Shown here: positions 10,634-21,021 of the stretch, piece after piece
Numbering within the stretch: the first letter of the stretch is position 1
Layout of the letters: each line of letters begins with the position of its first letter
DNA from: Endothia cerciana
Lineage: Eukaryota > Ascomycota > Sordariomycetes > Diaporthales > Cryphonectriaceae
NCBI GenBank assembly: GCA_026119935.1
Contig: JALRMH010000013.1
Location: 186,001-250,000, forward strand
Reading direction: 5' to 3'
Length of the DNA: 64,000 bases
Translations under genes and position numbers: made by a program
Notes under the pieces: model-generated
Told to the model about the DNA's origin: nothing
What the model saw: the letters and a program-made list of their open reading frames with translations, nothing else
The model's database searches: none

Positions 10634-13030
10634 GGGATCGGCTGGGACTAGGTAGGCAGCTTCACTAGCTATCTCGTTCTCGATATTCTCCACTGCTTCG
10701 TTTAGGCTTTATATTATAAGTCAGAACCCCGGGTTCCCGGCACCCCAGCCAGCCGCACCGCCTCTTTAACCATCTCTATTTCCTTTCACACAGAATCTGG
10801 CACGTATGGGATTCGACACCGGAAGACACAATAGCTTTCCTAGCCTCCTGTCAAAGCAAGACGGGGTTGGGCCACCATGCCTTCTCACAACGATGTTCTT
10901 CACCGCAGCATCCTTCGACCTGCCTGGCCCAGCTATTCCTTGAGCAAGGAATAATGTGAGAAGACCGAAGACTCAGCCACAGACGGCCAGGGGACTCGGA
11001 TAACCAGCCGATCGGGAAGAATGCTGCCACACCATCTCGCGTAAGTGTTCAAAAAACCCAGCTGGCCTTGCGCATACCGGATGCCAAAACACCCCTTATC
11101 CAAAGCAGACAGATAAAAGTTACAATCTAAACCTGGTTCAGAGGCTGTAAGAGGCTTGAAGCCAAGGATAAGACCACCACTCGAGGCAGGGATCCAGTCA
11201 CGAACGCCATGCTCGAGTCCGATCCTGTCAAGGAAATCCCATAACCCCAGCAAGCTGAAACAACAGATAATACCAAATAAAGCAGACCAAACGGCTTATC
11301 GACAACAGACGGCTGCTCAGGACCCAGGAAATGCGACCCTCCGCAACAGGGTCCGCCTGGGCTCCCCCGTCGAGGTCGGCAGGGCCGAGCGCGTGTGGGA
11401 CTACCGCAGCGGGACGACGGCGCCCGACATGACCGGGGCGCTGCGCGGCCGGGCACTGCATGCGACGTCCTCGACAGGTCCCGGGGCTCCAGGCCGGGAC
11501 GTTGGTGCCGGCGCCCGAGGCGGAGGTGGCCGGGCACGGCCTCGGGCGCGTCCAGGCGGCCTTTGGACCTGCACAGGCTTGCCTTGACAGCCTTGACGGC
11601 CCGAGAAACAAGAGGGTTCTACAGAGGTCTCTGCCCGGCTGAGATTGGTATAGGGTGAGAAGATGAAGTTGTCCAGAGAGAAATTGGTAGACAAAAATAA
11701 ATATATATGGGGTCGTCCAGATAGTGGTTAGCTGATCAACGTTGATCGGAAGGGGGTGGTCCGACTTACTCATGAACCTGGCTGTGGGGGTTTTGTATGG
11801 CTCCTTTCTTCTTGGCCGGCTGCTGTCATACAGCCGATGGCTGGGCTGATCAGGCATCGCCTTGCACATAACAGATCTTCTCCTTAGCTGATCCTAAAAC
11901 AAGGCGATCGTAGCCTATATATAAATACTCTCAGCTATGTAGTCGTGACGGCCAGGCCAGAACAACAAACGTACCATAGCCCCCCCGTGATGCCCCCTTC
12001 GTCTACATTCGCGACCAATTTAGGCTTTACCGCTCAAGGCTGTTAAAAAAAAAAAAAAAACTAGTCTGCAGCCTTGGGAGTGAGAGGCTGGAACCTCTGG
12101 GCCTCTTATTCACGTCCCATTTTGATGATAACCTCAGGGTGGCACTTTCTTGGAGACCCTCAAGCCAATGCCTGCCCAGCCGGTTCCCACCTCCCATCTT
12201 CTCCAGCACAGACGTAGACTCCGGACGGGAGAAGCTGTGGGGGCGTAGCCAGGCCTCTCCTGATGCAGAATCCACGTAGCCAGCCAGCCTGCTCCCTTGG
12301 TCAGGAGAGAGGCGCTGTTGTGGCCGAAGCTGCCCGAGCCGGTACTGCCTACTACCGCCCGCTTGATAAGAAGACCCACCGGAGCACCGGAAGGTGGGTG
12401 CTGGCGAGGCTGAAAGATCGGGTTGGGTAGGACAGATCGGTACGGGCAACGACAAGGAACATAGAAAAAGACAGGCGCCGGTGAGATTGCACGGAATACG
12501 CGGCACGGAATGGAGAGACCCTTCTGGGCGTGGCAGGAGCACCGAGAGACGCAGCACTGACATCGTACAGAACATCCGCCCTCCCGGGCTTTGAACCGTC
12601 TGGGCAGCCTTGACTCTGGCGGTCAATCGTGACCCGGAGATGAACGATGGATGGGCGGCGCCCTCACCGAAACAACGATACCACGGAGTCGACACCGGTT
12701 CCGCAAAGCAACGCAGTGCTTCCACCCCCCCCCCCCCCCTTCTGAAGAGCAAGGTTGGAGTGTGACCCCGTTTCCCAAAGCCCAAGGCGAATTTGTAGCG
12801 TGGCAATGAGTGCGGGTTGGCCTGTGCTGTCCGGGTATGTACTGCAGATGTGCAATGCAGTATCTTTGTGTTGGTGGGTTTGTCGGTACGATGAAGCTGG
12901 TGTTGATGCGGTCCATGTTTGTGGTTGGTTAGGGAGGTCAAGAGTCGAGACAGTCTCGTAGTCCTGCTCATCGAAGCAGGTTGCAATCATCTCGCGCTGG
13001 GGTTGCCATTGTTTCCCCTCGACCTATGTA
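10634..13030. other. Gene-poor stretch with low-complexity open frames
   Basis: No gene could be assigned. Around 11330-11640 the DNA is GC-rich and open in several frames at once, which suggests either a decayed coding fragment or base composition alone. A minus-strand frame of 319 codons over 12027-12986 begins and ends in homopolymers (16 A at 12045-12060, 15 C at 12725-12739) and shows no domain, so I do not call it. Confidence 0.4.
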
Positions 13031-13282
13031 TTAAGCTAGCTGCATAGTTCTTCTGGATTGGATAGGTTGTAGAAGCAGTAGGAGTCTTTGCGTTCCCAAA
13101 TTTCTACCAAAGACATTGAGAAGGTCTGTACGCCGCCGAGAGATCTCCATCATGATTTCAGGGTCTGCAATGTAGGGCCCATTCCTCCCTGGGGTGACCA
13201 TAATGAAGACATGGCCCATTTCACGTGTGGTCAGGGCCGTGGTCGATGCTCGTGTCTGGCTCTGGAGGGACACTTGGTCCAC
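13031..13282 (-). pseudogene. Cytochrome P450 fragment
   Basis: The minus frame contains a stretch reading VTPGRNGPYIADPEIMMEI, followed by RRTD and then LNVFGRNLGT. This matches the region of fungal P450s just before the C-helix (a pathway/adenine-like strand, then 'adPeVi.ei..rR..F', then 'l..fG.Nl.t'). The residues normally separating the arginine-rich part from the LNVFG part are missing. No haem loop or ExxR was found nearby on this strand. It is best read as a small relic of a third P450 subgroup, separate from the two intact P450s to the left. A chance resemblance is possible given its short length. Confidence 0.5.
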
Positions 13283-13679
13283 CTCCGCGGCTATGCGAGG
13301 ATGGACGCGCCTGCGTCTCTGCCAGGTTCCAAAAAAAGCACAAGGGGCTGCTGACCTTCAGATATGCTCGGCGATATCGTCACCTGGTCTTCTCCGACTC
13401 CAAGGGTGCTGCGAGAATGCTTAACAATATCCGTATGCGCGGGGCAACCCGACTCGTTTGGACAAGTGGGAGACCTGGAAGCAGAGTTCGCTGGATATCA
13501 GGTTTACCTTCGTCATAGGCAGATCACATCACCCTAAATTACATTACTCTCACGGCAGGGGATCTCTACAGGAGGAACAAGCTCGTTCAGACCCCCCGCT
13601 TCTAGGATTCCATTATCAGCACCTCTGAGCAGGGTCACTGGGCCAGGTCCTCTACCTCAACAACCTCGAGACAGGCTGC

Positions 13680-13810
13680 ACCGGCTTCCCAGGGACAGCT
13701 GTGAGGTCTACACGATCCAGGTCAACGACACGTGTTGGGAGTCGCCGCCTCGTATAACAACCCCTGTACTACTACCTCGCAGCTGGTGTCGTGCAATACT
13801 GGCACAAGTC
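13680..13810 (+). pseudogene. LysM-domain relic
   Basis: A plus-strand frame reads CEVYTIQVNDTCW. One base out of phase it continues as VAASYNNPCTTTSQLVSCNT. Together these match a fungal LysM repeat (YTVxxGDTCxxIAxxYN...LxxWN), which binds chitin or peptidoglycan in secreted effectors and hydrolases. The frame change at about 13739 breaks the repeat, and no signal peptide or second LysM was seen. It is probably a remnant of a secreted LysM protein. The flanking glycine/arginine-rich frames are not recognisable. Confidence 0.45.
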
Positions 13811-15850
13811 GAGGCTGTGTGCCGGCTCGGCTGCGCGCCTAAGATTGGCCTGGTTGTCTGGAGGGGGAGAAGACGAGGCGGCGGCGGTGTTGGCCGTTTT
13901 CTGTGTCTGGGTCTGGAAAGTCGAGGGTGCGCGCGGCGATCCAGGTTGCGGATAACGCGTTTCGATGACCTGACGAGACGCTGCATGGCGGGTTATCCTC
14001 GTGGTCTGACAGAGGATGAGCTGGAAGGATAAGGAGCTAGGATGAAGGTGAAATAGCGAATATGAATGTCGGAGCCGATAAACAGATCAACTAAAGGGTT
14101 GTCAGTTTACAATGTCTTCGCTGTTGCCAGCCGGTCTGCGTACGGGGAAAAGCTCTCGAGGACCTTTGGTTTCCAGTGCTCCCACCGCTGCAGCCTTTTC
14201 CTATCCCGGCAGAGGATGTCGGTAAGAAGACCGCTCGGGCAGACAGGATACTACCAGACAACAGCTCGACGGGGTTGCATGTGTTGTATATGCGGGTAGG
14301 GCATCAGATTCTCCCGAAGGGGCTCCGACTCGCAAGTAAAGACATCATCAGAAAGGGAGAAGAGGAAGTGGTATCTCTGAAGGAGACCAGAACGACCGAC
14401 AAGACCATGCCATCTACAACTCATTCAGGCACGATGTCGAAAAGGGCCATGGTCAAGTAGACGGAATGGATGGCCTCGTTTGGAGACTCAAGAAAGAGGT
14501 CGCTCGCAATCTGGAACTGATGTCCCAGTATCGCATGGAATATTTCCCTTGGTCGGCCACCTTCTTGCGAGCCTGCCACGACAACGACGGCTCTGGCACA
14601 CGAGGTCCGACTGATGGCCCCACCGATGTCTCGAACGGTTATGGAGACGCTTGTGAAGGATCTAGTTGTGGAGAGTATCTCAGGAGACCATTACCTTGTG
14701 TTCTCTGACGAGCATCTCGCTTACAACAGCGGCGTTCTGAAGGTGTTGAGGCTAAATGGATCATAACATGCAATATCGCTCTCTGGAAGAGGATGGGGTT
14801 ATCGTCTAACAGATGCCGTTTGGTCAGAGAATGACAGGCTAATTAAGTCGACTATCTGAAGCTCTTTTTGCCTTTCCCCTGTTCCTTCCACTGGTTACCA
14901 GTGCGTACAACAGCTCCGTTCTAGGGGTGATGCCCCGAAGGCATGCGTCCGCAGGGACGACGAAGGCAAGTTGAAGGCATATCATCACTGCTGCTGCGAT
15001 AATGCCCTCTAATCGGGAAGGCTGGGGAGAACCAGGTCAGAAGCATCTATGAAGAGCTGCCGCCAGAATGGAAACATAAGGTGATGTGCATATCCGATGA
15101 GTATAGCTTGCAGAGCTGAGCGGTGGTGGGTTCAAGTAGTGAGGCCGTCGAACTAGGCTGTGCCCATCGAGTATGCGGTTTTGCGGCGAGCGACAGATCA
15201 ACGAGACGGATATCTGCTGAGAACAACGAGAGTCATGACGCTGGATGGCAGGCCACGGAGCTGAACATAGAGCTGATCCCAACCCAAGAAGCTCTTCGTA
15301 AACACATCGAAGGATGGCCTGGGGGGGGGGGGGGAATAGTCCACGGAGATGTATGGAGAATGTGTTGTGCTTGCCTGCGGTGCGTGGAAAATACAGCAGT
15401 GCGGCAACCCAAAAAGGGGCGAAAAGTGTAAGAAAGTGCTATCACAAGGAATATTAGATGAAACGCACCTCTCCTTTGTCTTAGAGTGCTGTTGGCCGTC
15501 ACCGTCCCGGCGCCGTCCATCCCAGCTCAGTGCCACGTACGAGAACCAGATGTGATAAGAGGGAGGCATCACAGCTGGTCTACCCTTCATCCAAGACCTG
15601 AGCGACGGGTGTACCCACCTTACAGCGGTAAGCAGCCAACTCGGCTCACAGCATGCGTGCTAGGACTCAAGAAACGCGTTAGTCTTTACGATTTAGGGAG
15701 AAAACAAACAACGCAGAAATCGAGTTTGGAAAAAAGAAAGCAGAGTCAATTAGAAACTGTTGGTAGGGTCTTACATCAACGAACAGTACACTGATTTTAG
15801 TATGCTAGTTGATTCATTGGTGGTGGGTTATAGAAAGGAAGCTATTTAGA
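13811..15850. other. No recognisable gene
   Basis: Short frames on both strands show no domain. A frame near 14580-14760 is open and coding-like but unassigned. A 14-G tract lies at 15321-15334. The region may consist of degraded gene fragments. Confidence 0.4.
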
Positions 15851-15859
15851 CCGGCTAGA

Positions 15860-16160
15860 CCCTCCTTCACTGCTACGGCACTCCAGTCACCCGGCTACCG
15901 GTGAAGGAGGGCTCCTCCTTCACTGCTACAGCACTCCAGTCACCCGACTACCGATGAAGGAGGAGCCCTCCTTCACTGCTGCGGCACTCCAGCCACCCGG
16001 CTACCGGTGAAGGAGAGACCCTCCTTCACTGCTGCGGCACTCTAATCACCTGGCTACTGATGAAGGAGGGCTCCTTCTTCACTGCTACGGCACTCTAGTC
16101 ACCCGGCTACCGGTGAAGGAGGAGCCCTCTTTCACTGCTGCGGCACTCCAGTCACCCCTC
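15860..16160. repeat. Tandem array, about 53-bp unit, six copies, with inverted arms
   Basis: The word CTTCACTGCT recurs at about 15864, 15917, 15971, 16024, 16077 and 16130, giving a 53-54 bp period. Each unit starts with CCTCCTTCAC and ends with the reverse complement GTGAAGGAGG, so every copy can fold as a hairpin around a GC-rich loop containing GGCACTCCAGTCACCC. Copies differ at several positions, mostly transitions. The array ends about 220 bp upstream of the GH3/zinc-finger chimeric frame. It could be a minisatellite or the internal repeat of a non-autonomous element. Confidence 0.9.
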
Positions 16161-16376
16161 CCCGCCCCGTCTGTTAACTTTTTCCCTTCCGTCACCGGGG
16201 CTATACTTATAGACTTAAGTCGGCCCCCATCTTCCTTTCTGAGGCCTTACTCAACCTTCTTTCATCCTGTCGTCGCGACTATCATCCCGGCGGTAAGAGA
16301 ACAGACAACCTTCAAGGTACACAGGACAACCAGATCTAAGTTGTGATCGAAGAAGGCCGACGACACACACACAAAG

Positions 16377-16862
16377 ATGAGTGACCCGGCTGCCGCTGTC
16401 TTTCTCTGCCTAGCAAACCTCGACTCTGCTAGCGCCGCCATCGTCTCGAAGATGACTGTTATAGAGAAGGTGAACCTGACCACGGGCGTCGGGTGAGTGA
16501 GATCCCTTCCCTCTAGAGATAGCTTAGACAGCATAAGTCAGCTTAGAAACAGAGGCTAACCGGGGGATATATACACACACAGCTGGGAGGACGACCTCTG
16601 CGTGAGCAACACCGGGGGCGTGCCCCGGCGAGGGATCCGGGGCCTGTGCCTGCAGGGCTCGCCTCTCGGCGTGCAGGACGCGGAGTGGGTCTTGGACTTC
16701 ACCTCGGGCCAGACCACGGCGGCGACCTGGAGCCGGGACCTAGGCCGCTCGCCCGAGGGGCTGCAGATAAAGAAGTGCTCGGACAAACCATACGTGTGCT
16801 CGGTTTGCAACAAATCTTTCTCATCAGAAAGCGAGCTCAACCGCCACAAGAAAACCCACTGA
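16377..16862 (+). CDS. Chimeric small ORF: GH3 beta-glucosidase N-terminus fused to a C2H2 zinc finger
   Basis: Exon 1 (16377-16492) and exon 2 (16583-16862) join through a clean 90-nt GT-AG intron to give 131 aa. Residues about 25-95 match the N-terminal segment of fungal GH3 beta-glucosidases: a KMTVIEKVNLTTGVGW block, then NTGGVPR, RGLCLQGSPLGV, then GQTTAATWSRDL. The match stops abruptly after the WSRDLG strand. The remaining about 35 residues hold one perfect C2H2 finger (Cys-x2-Cys-x12-His-x3-His, YVCSVCNKSF...HKKTH) and end directly after the last His. The catalytic aspartate and the rest of the GH3 barrel are absent, so it cannot be a glycosidase. No signal peptide is obvious. The intact frame, the correct intron and the intact finger are notable for what should be a truncated gene. 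It could be a young fusion or a chance readthrough of two relics. Confidence 0.65.
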
Positions 16863-17797
16863 AATTAATCCAGTCTTGTATAGGCTTTTTAAAGCAGTTA
16901 GGTATATAGTCCTTTATAAGTTAAGGAATTTCAGACAGATATCGAAGTGAACTCCAGGACTCATACCTTTAATCTTCGGAATAGACCCCTTGATATGCTC
17001 TTCGATACCATTCAAGTATAAATTTCTGTTTGTATGCAAGCGATCTAACATTGCACCCCTATTCCCCGGCGGACATGGAAGAAGGGCGGTGATGCCCTGC
17101 AGGAGGGGAAATATGACGGAGTCTTTGACCTTGTCTATACCAGTCACGAGCTATCTTGTGGGTGATTATGCCTCTCTGGTTGCTTAATAACTACTTCACA
17201 TGTTACCACGTATGAGCCCTGAGTAACACCACTAATACACTAGTACCAGAAGCTGGATTCGTGTCAACGGGACATAGCCCTCTTGACAGCGGTGAGGAGA
17301 TTCCCTTGTGCCCTCCAGAGACTGGCCGGCAGCACCAGAGCCGAGCTTAGCCAGGCCTACTGGCGAGCCTAGTAGGACCCTCGACACTTGATTTGATCCT
17401 AACTATAGTGCGCCGCAGGGCTCGCTTTACGAGATCCATGGCCACTCCGGCCGTCCTACGAAAAACGAGATTTGTGCAAAGTGAGCCCGGTTCACCCTCA
17501 ACGTTCGACCATCGGCCACAGGTCACTGCCGACCTCGAACAATGCACTGCGTCTCAAAGTACTATGGTAGCACCAGATACTCTACAACACTAAATGCATA
17601 TAGATAGTGCTCGGCGATCTTGGTCATTCTCAGCTTAGGCGATGGTACATGGTGTGCAATATGGTTAAGCTGGGAAGACCGACAGCTGACCGATGCAAGT
17701 TTTAAAACAACGAAAGGACATCCGGGTAGTTACATGCCCAGTGAACCGTCGATCTAGATGGCGTGTTAAAGGAACGGTTTACAGCTGTATCCTGACA
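16863..17797. other. Intergenic, no gene supported
   Basis: No domain or splice-supported frame was found between the chimeric ORF and the TATA box of the WSC gene. Confidence 0.45.
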
Positions 17798-17805
17798 TAT
17801 ATAAA
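17798..17805 (+). promoter_or_regulatory. TATA box of WSC-protein gene
   Basis: TATATAAA lies about 115 bp upstream of the start codon at 17919, in the right orientation and at a spacing common for fungal genes with short 5' UTRs. Confidence 0.5.
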
Positions 17806-17918
17806 GGAAAGGACTGTCTTGCTCTCTTACTGAAAGAGGAGACACGTTATCCTCTCCTGCATATCCACCTGCTCCGGTATATCTTTGTTATGACACACTA
17901 AAAAAAAATCATCTCAAG

Positions 17919-19017
17919 ATGTTCACACGGACCGCTGCTACGGCCTTGCTCGCGGCCCTCGGGTCAGCTAGGGTCATCAATAGAAGTCACGCCGGCCCTC
18001 GAGGCCTGTCTGCCTCAGAGCACCTCCCTCCAGGCTGGGTCCTACCCAGGGCGTGCTGGACCGGAGACGTCGACGGCCTCGCCAACAAGGCCTCCTTTGT
18101 CGACAAGGGCGGTATAACGCAGAGGTCTTGTGCCAGCCTATGCGGCACCAATAGCCCCACGGCTGCTGGTATCGCCAAGGGCGGCGAGTGCCACTGCTGG
18201 GGACTACATGAGCGCCAAGCCAGAGCAGCTAACCCAGCCCCACGAGGAGGCCTGCAACCTGCCCTGTGCAGGGGGCGACAGGGGCCAGGCTTGCGGTGCC
18301 GTTGACGAGGGGCACGCGGTCGTCCTGGTCCAAGATGAGGCGATGAGAGCTTCTGAGGACCTCTGGGCCGAGAGCGGTCTGCAGTACGCCGAGCTGTCTG
18401 CTGCAGAGGCCGCGTCCGGGTGCCCAAGGTGCCCGCGGTGTAACCCATGCCCAAAGCCTTGCCCCTACCCGCCCACACTCTATCCGACCAGCTGGAACTC
18501 GGCAACAGGCACAACTACTAGGGTAAGTTCTACCTTTATTGTTGTGTTTCGGGTGTCTAGGAGCTCACAGGATGCCCAGGATACGACATCGCCAGGCTCG
18601 TCACATCTGCCTACACATCGGAGCACAATATCGACAAGCTCACCATATCTGCCTACACATCCGAGCACAGCATCGACAAGCCCATCACATCCCAGCTCAT
18701 CGCCTACGCATTCGAGCACTACAAGCAGTGTCTACAGCAGTACCACAAGCCAAAGCACTGCCACAAGCCACAGCAGTACCATAAGCCACAGCAGCACAAG
18801 CCCCAGCAGTGCCACAAGCCCCAGCAGTGCCACAAGCCCCAGCAGTGCCACAAGCCACAGCAGTGCCACAAGCCACAGCACCACAAGCCCCAGCAGTACC
18901 CGAAGCCATGTTTCAACTTCATCAAAAGATCATAACCATATATCTATAAGTATATCAATATCAACACACAACAACGTAAGTCTGCAACAGGTTGATTTTT
19001 TGAATCCTGTATACTAA
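17919..19017 (+). pseudogene. Secreted WSC-domain protein with Ser/Thr-rich stalk, frameshifted
   Basis: The frame opens with a signal peptide (MFTRTAATALLAALGSA). A cysteine-rich WSC-type carbohydrate-binding domain follows, running from ACWTGDVDG through CASLCG to GECHC. One extra T at about 18198 shifts the frame; the domain then continues in another frame from DYMSAKPEQ to EACNLPCAGG and QACG. Without that base the usual WSC cysteine spacing would be restored. A small intron (GTAAGT at 18523, AG at 18560 or 18570) precedes a long Ser/Thr/His/Pro-rich stalk to 19017. The stalk is made of about 12-15 bp coding repeats (SSATSP type). WSC proteins act at the cell surface as stress sensors or wall-bound lectins; no transmembrane or GPI segment is clear here. 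It is either a recent pseudogene or a single-base assembly error. Confidence 0.75.
18650..18905 (+). repeat. Ser/Thr-codon minisatellite in WSC stalk
   Basis: Near-identical units built on AGCAGTGCCACAAGCC recur through the stalk and keep the frame. They encode Ser-Ala-Thr-Ser-Pro-type repeats typical of O-glycosylated wall-protein stalks. Confidence 0.8.
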
Positions 19018-20400
19018 TAAAAGTAGCCTGGCGCCTATGTTACCCCACGCCCTGGGTAGATGTACTGGTGAGAAACCATAAGCCGGGTTTGAGGCGCACA
19101 TCTTTCCCTTGGCCGCAACAAATTGAAGCATTTCTCCATATATTTCAAAGAAATCCCCATATCTATGACCCATCTAATATGACAAGTCGCTGAAGGGCGT
19201 GATGGATCATAGTAGCCGGGCGGTACGGCCCAACGCCTGGCCTGAGACTTTCCTATGTGATGAAGTACGCTGCTGTAATGAGCACTGCTGGGTCCCTGGG
19301 GCTCTAGAAGTATCCGTGGTCGAGGAACCAGGTCTTCCCTCGCCTCCGTCCGTGAAGTGCCGCTACATGTCTTGTGTCGTCTGTCATTGTGGGGGGTGAA
19401 GTGACTGCCTGCCTCTGATTAGCGCCCCGTCCCTCCGCCAACCGTCAAGCAGACAGCCACACGCCTTATCACAACATGGCATCCTCCACCATCACCATCC
19501 ACTCGCACGTCTTCATGCCAAACTCGCCTGTGTGAACAACTTCCGCGCATGGTTCCTCACGAGTGCAGTTGAGCCTCCGTTCTCGACTGGCTGCCTCCCC
19601 CCCCAAGGGCATTCCCGATCCCGACCTCGAGCTTTACGAGCGCCCACGAAGGCGTACCCGCGTGATCCTCTCACCTCGGGCAGCCCTCCCGTTGCCGTCT
19701 CCATCTATGTCGGCAGCGTCAAGGAAATACATCGTGGATACAGGTGGCAAGCGGAAGCGACTGGATACACCAGAGAAAGAGGCTGGAGAGGCTCAGAGGA
19801 GGCAGAGACGGCATATCTATCGAGGGGTCTTCCATCTCAGAGCTCCTCCTAGGTCTCATCGTTGAGGGCCACAGGTGGTCTTTTTGTCGCGAGGACGCTC
19901 AGGAACAGCAAGTCGATGCCCTCCCTATAGCGACGTGCATCTCAGCGGCGCACGGGAAATAGAACAGGAAGATGCTGCCCTACAGAGCAAGATGCTCTCC
20001 AGACCTTGCACCTTCATGTGGGACGTGATGCTAAACCGCCTGGCTGGTGGTTATGCCCATAGCGGCGGCACTGGTATCATGGACCAGCTGCTCTGCCATC
20101 AGTAAACCATAGAACCTCGGCACAAGGTAGCAAGGCAGGCAGATCCTACCCTCGAAGAGAAGCTGGAATAACCGAGAGCAAAGGCGAGAACGGATTAGTT
20201 GGTCTCTAGAATGTGACAGAACCCCCTCCCCCCTCCTCAAGCTCCTGTCCTCACGCTGCTGCTCCCTTCTTCTTCCAGCCTGGGCCAGAAGAATCTCTCT
20301 CAGTTATTTGCACAGTAGAGATAGCAGCGCCCAGTCGCGAATATTCCAGACCCCCTCCCCTCCCACCAACCGTTTCATTTTTGATAAGACCACTGCTGGT
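19018..20400. other. Unassigned region with open but unrecognised frames
   Basis: A plus-strand frame around 19563-19865 encodes an Arg/Lys-rich, Pro-rich segment (KYIVDTGGKRKRLDTP). Related frames continue to about 20105, but no family was recognised. These could be parts of one decayed gene. I see no promoter or intron pattern I would defend. Confidence 0.35.
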
Positions 20401-20406
20401 CAAGAA

Positions 20407-20467
20407 CCTTCCAGCTGCTTGGTCGAGGGCCTTCCAGCTGCTTGGTCGAGGGCCTTCCAGCTGCTTC
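20407..20467 (+). repeat. 23-bp direct repeat, three copies
   Basis: CCTTCCAGCTGCTTGGTCGAGGG occurs at 20407 and 20430, with a partial third copy from 20453. It lies upstream of the repeat-rich gene and may be a small minisatellite. Confidence 0.85.
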
Positions 20468-20659
20468 CCCAGGGGGAAAAAAACTCACCATTTTCCATAG
20501 TCCATTGTCCAACAATAGAACAGCTCCTGCTAGGCACCACTGGATTGTTATGGTAACGCGTAGATTCACCCAATGGCGCTAGTGCCCACTAGCGTGCACC
20601 TGTAAACTATATAAACTCCCTCCCTCGACGTGGGATTGCCGGTTCTTTCTTTTCTTCCC

Positions 20660-20705
20660 TCACGACGACGACGACCACCACCACCACCACCACCACCACC
20701 AATAA
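20660..20705 (+). repeat. CGA/CCA trinucleotide microsatellite
   Basis: A short (CGA)n tract passes into (CCA)n just before a GTAAGT donor, probably in the 5' untranslated region of the repeat-rich gene. Confidence 0.8.
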
Positions 20706-21021
20706 CAACAGCAGGGTAAGTGGAGCCCAGGCAGCCAGCACAACAATGGCATTAACAACAATGGTAATAAAAACAATAGCTGATTGGTTGCAGATGGCGC
20801 CTGGCACCCTTACCTGCGGCGCCAGGCGCCTCCAGAACGCTCTCGAGATGGGTAGAATCGCGATGGGTAGAATCGCTAGCGCCAATTACGATACCTGTCG
20901 TAACTATATATACCACCAATTTATCTCCCCTCGGCTTGCTGCTTCTGTTGTTGCTTTCGCAGCAACGGAGCAGGAGCAAAAAGTAAGTAAAGCCCAACCA
21001 ACCAGCCAAGGGCACTGAGCG

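Noticed and set aside
11228..11869. GC-rich frames open in several phases on both strands
   Set aside because: No family could be recognised in any phase and no consistent splice model was found.
12027..12986. Minus-strand open frame of 319 codons
   Set aside because: It begins and ends in homopolymers, has no domain or hydrophobic pattern, and overlaps other long frames on both strands, so it looks like composition-driven openness.
15860..16160. CRISPR-like array
   Set aside because: The units are contiguous 53-bp tandem repeats without unique spacers, in a eukaryotic genome.
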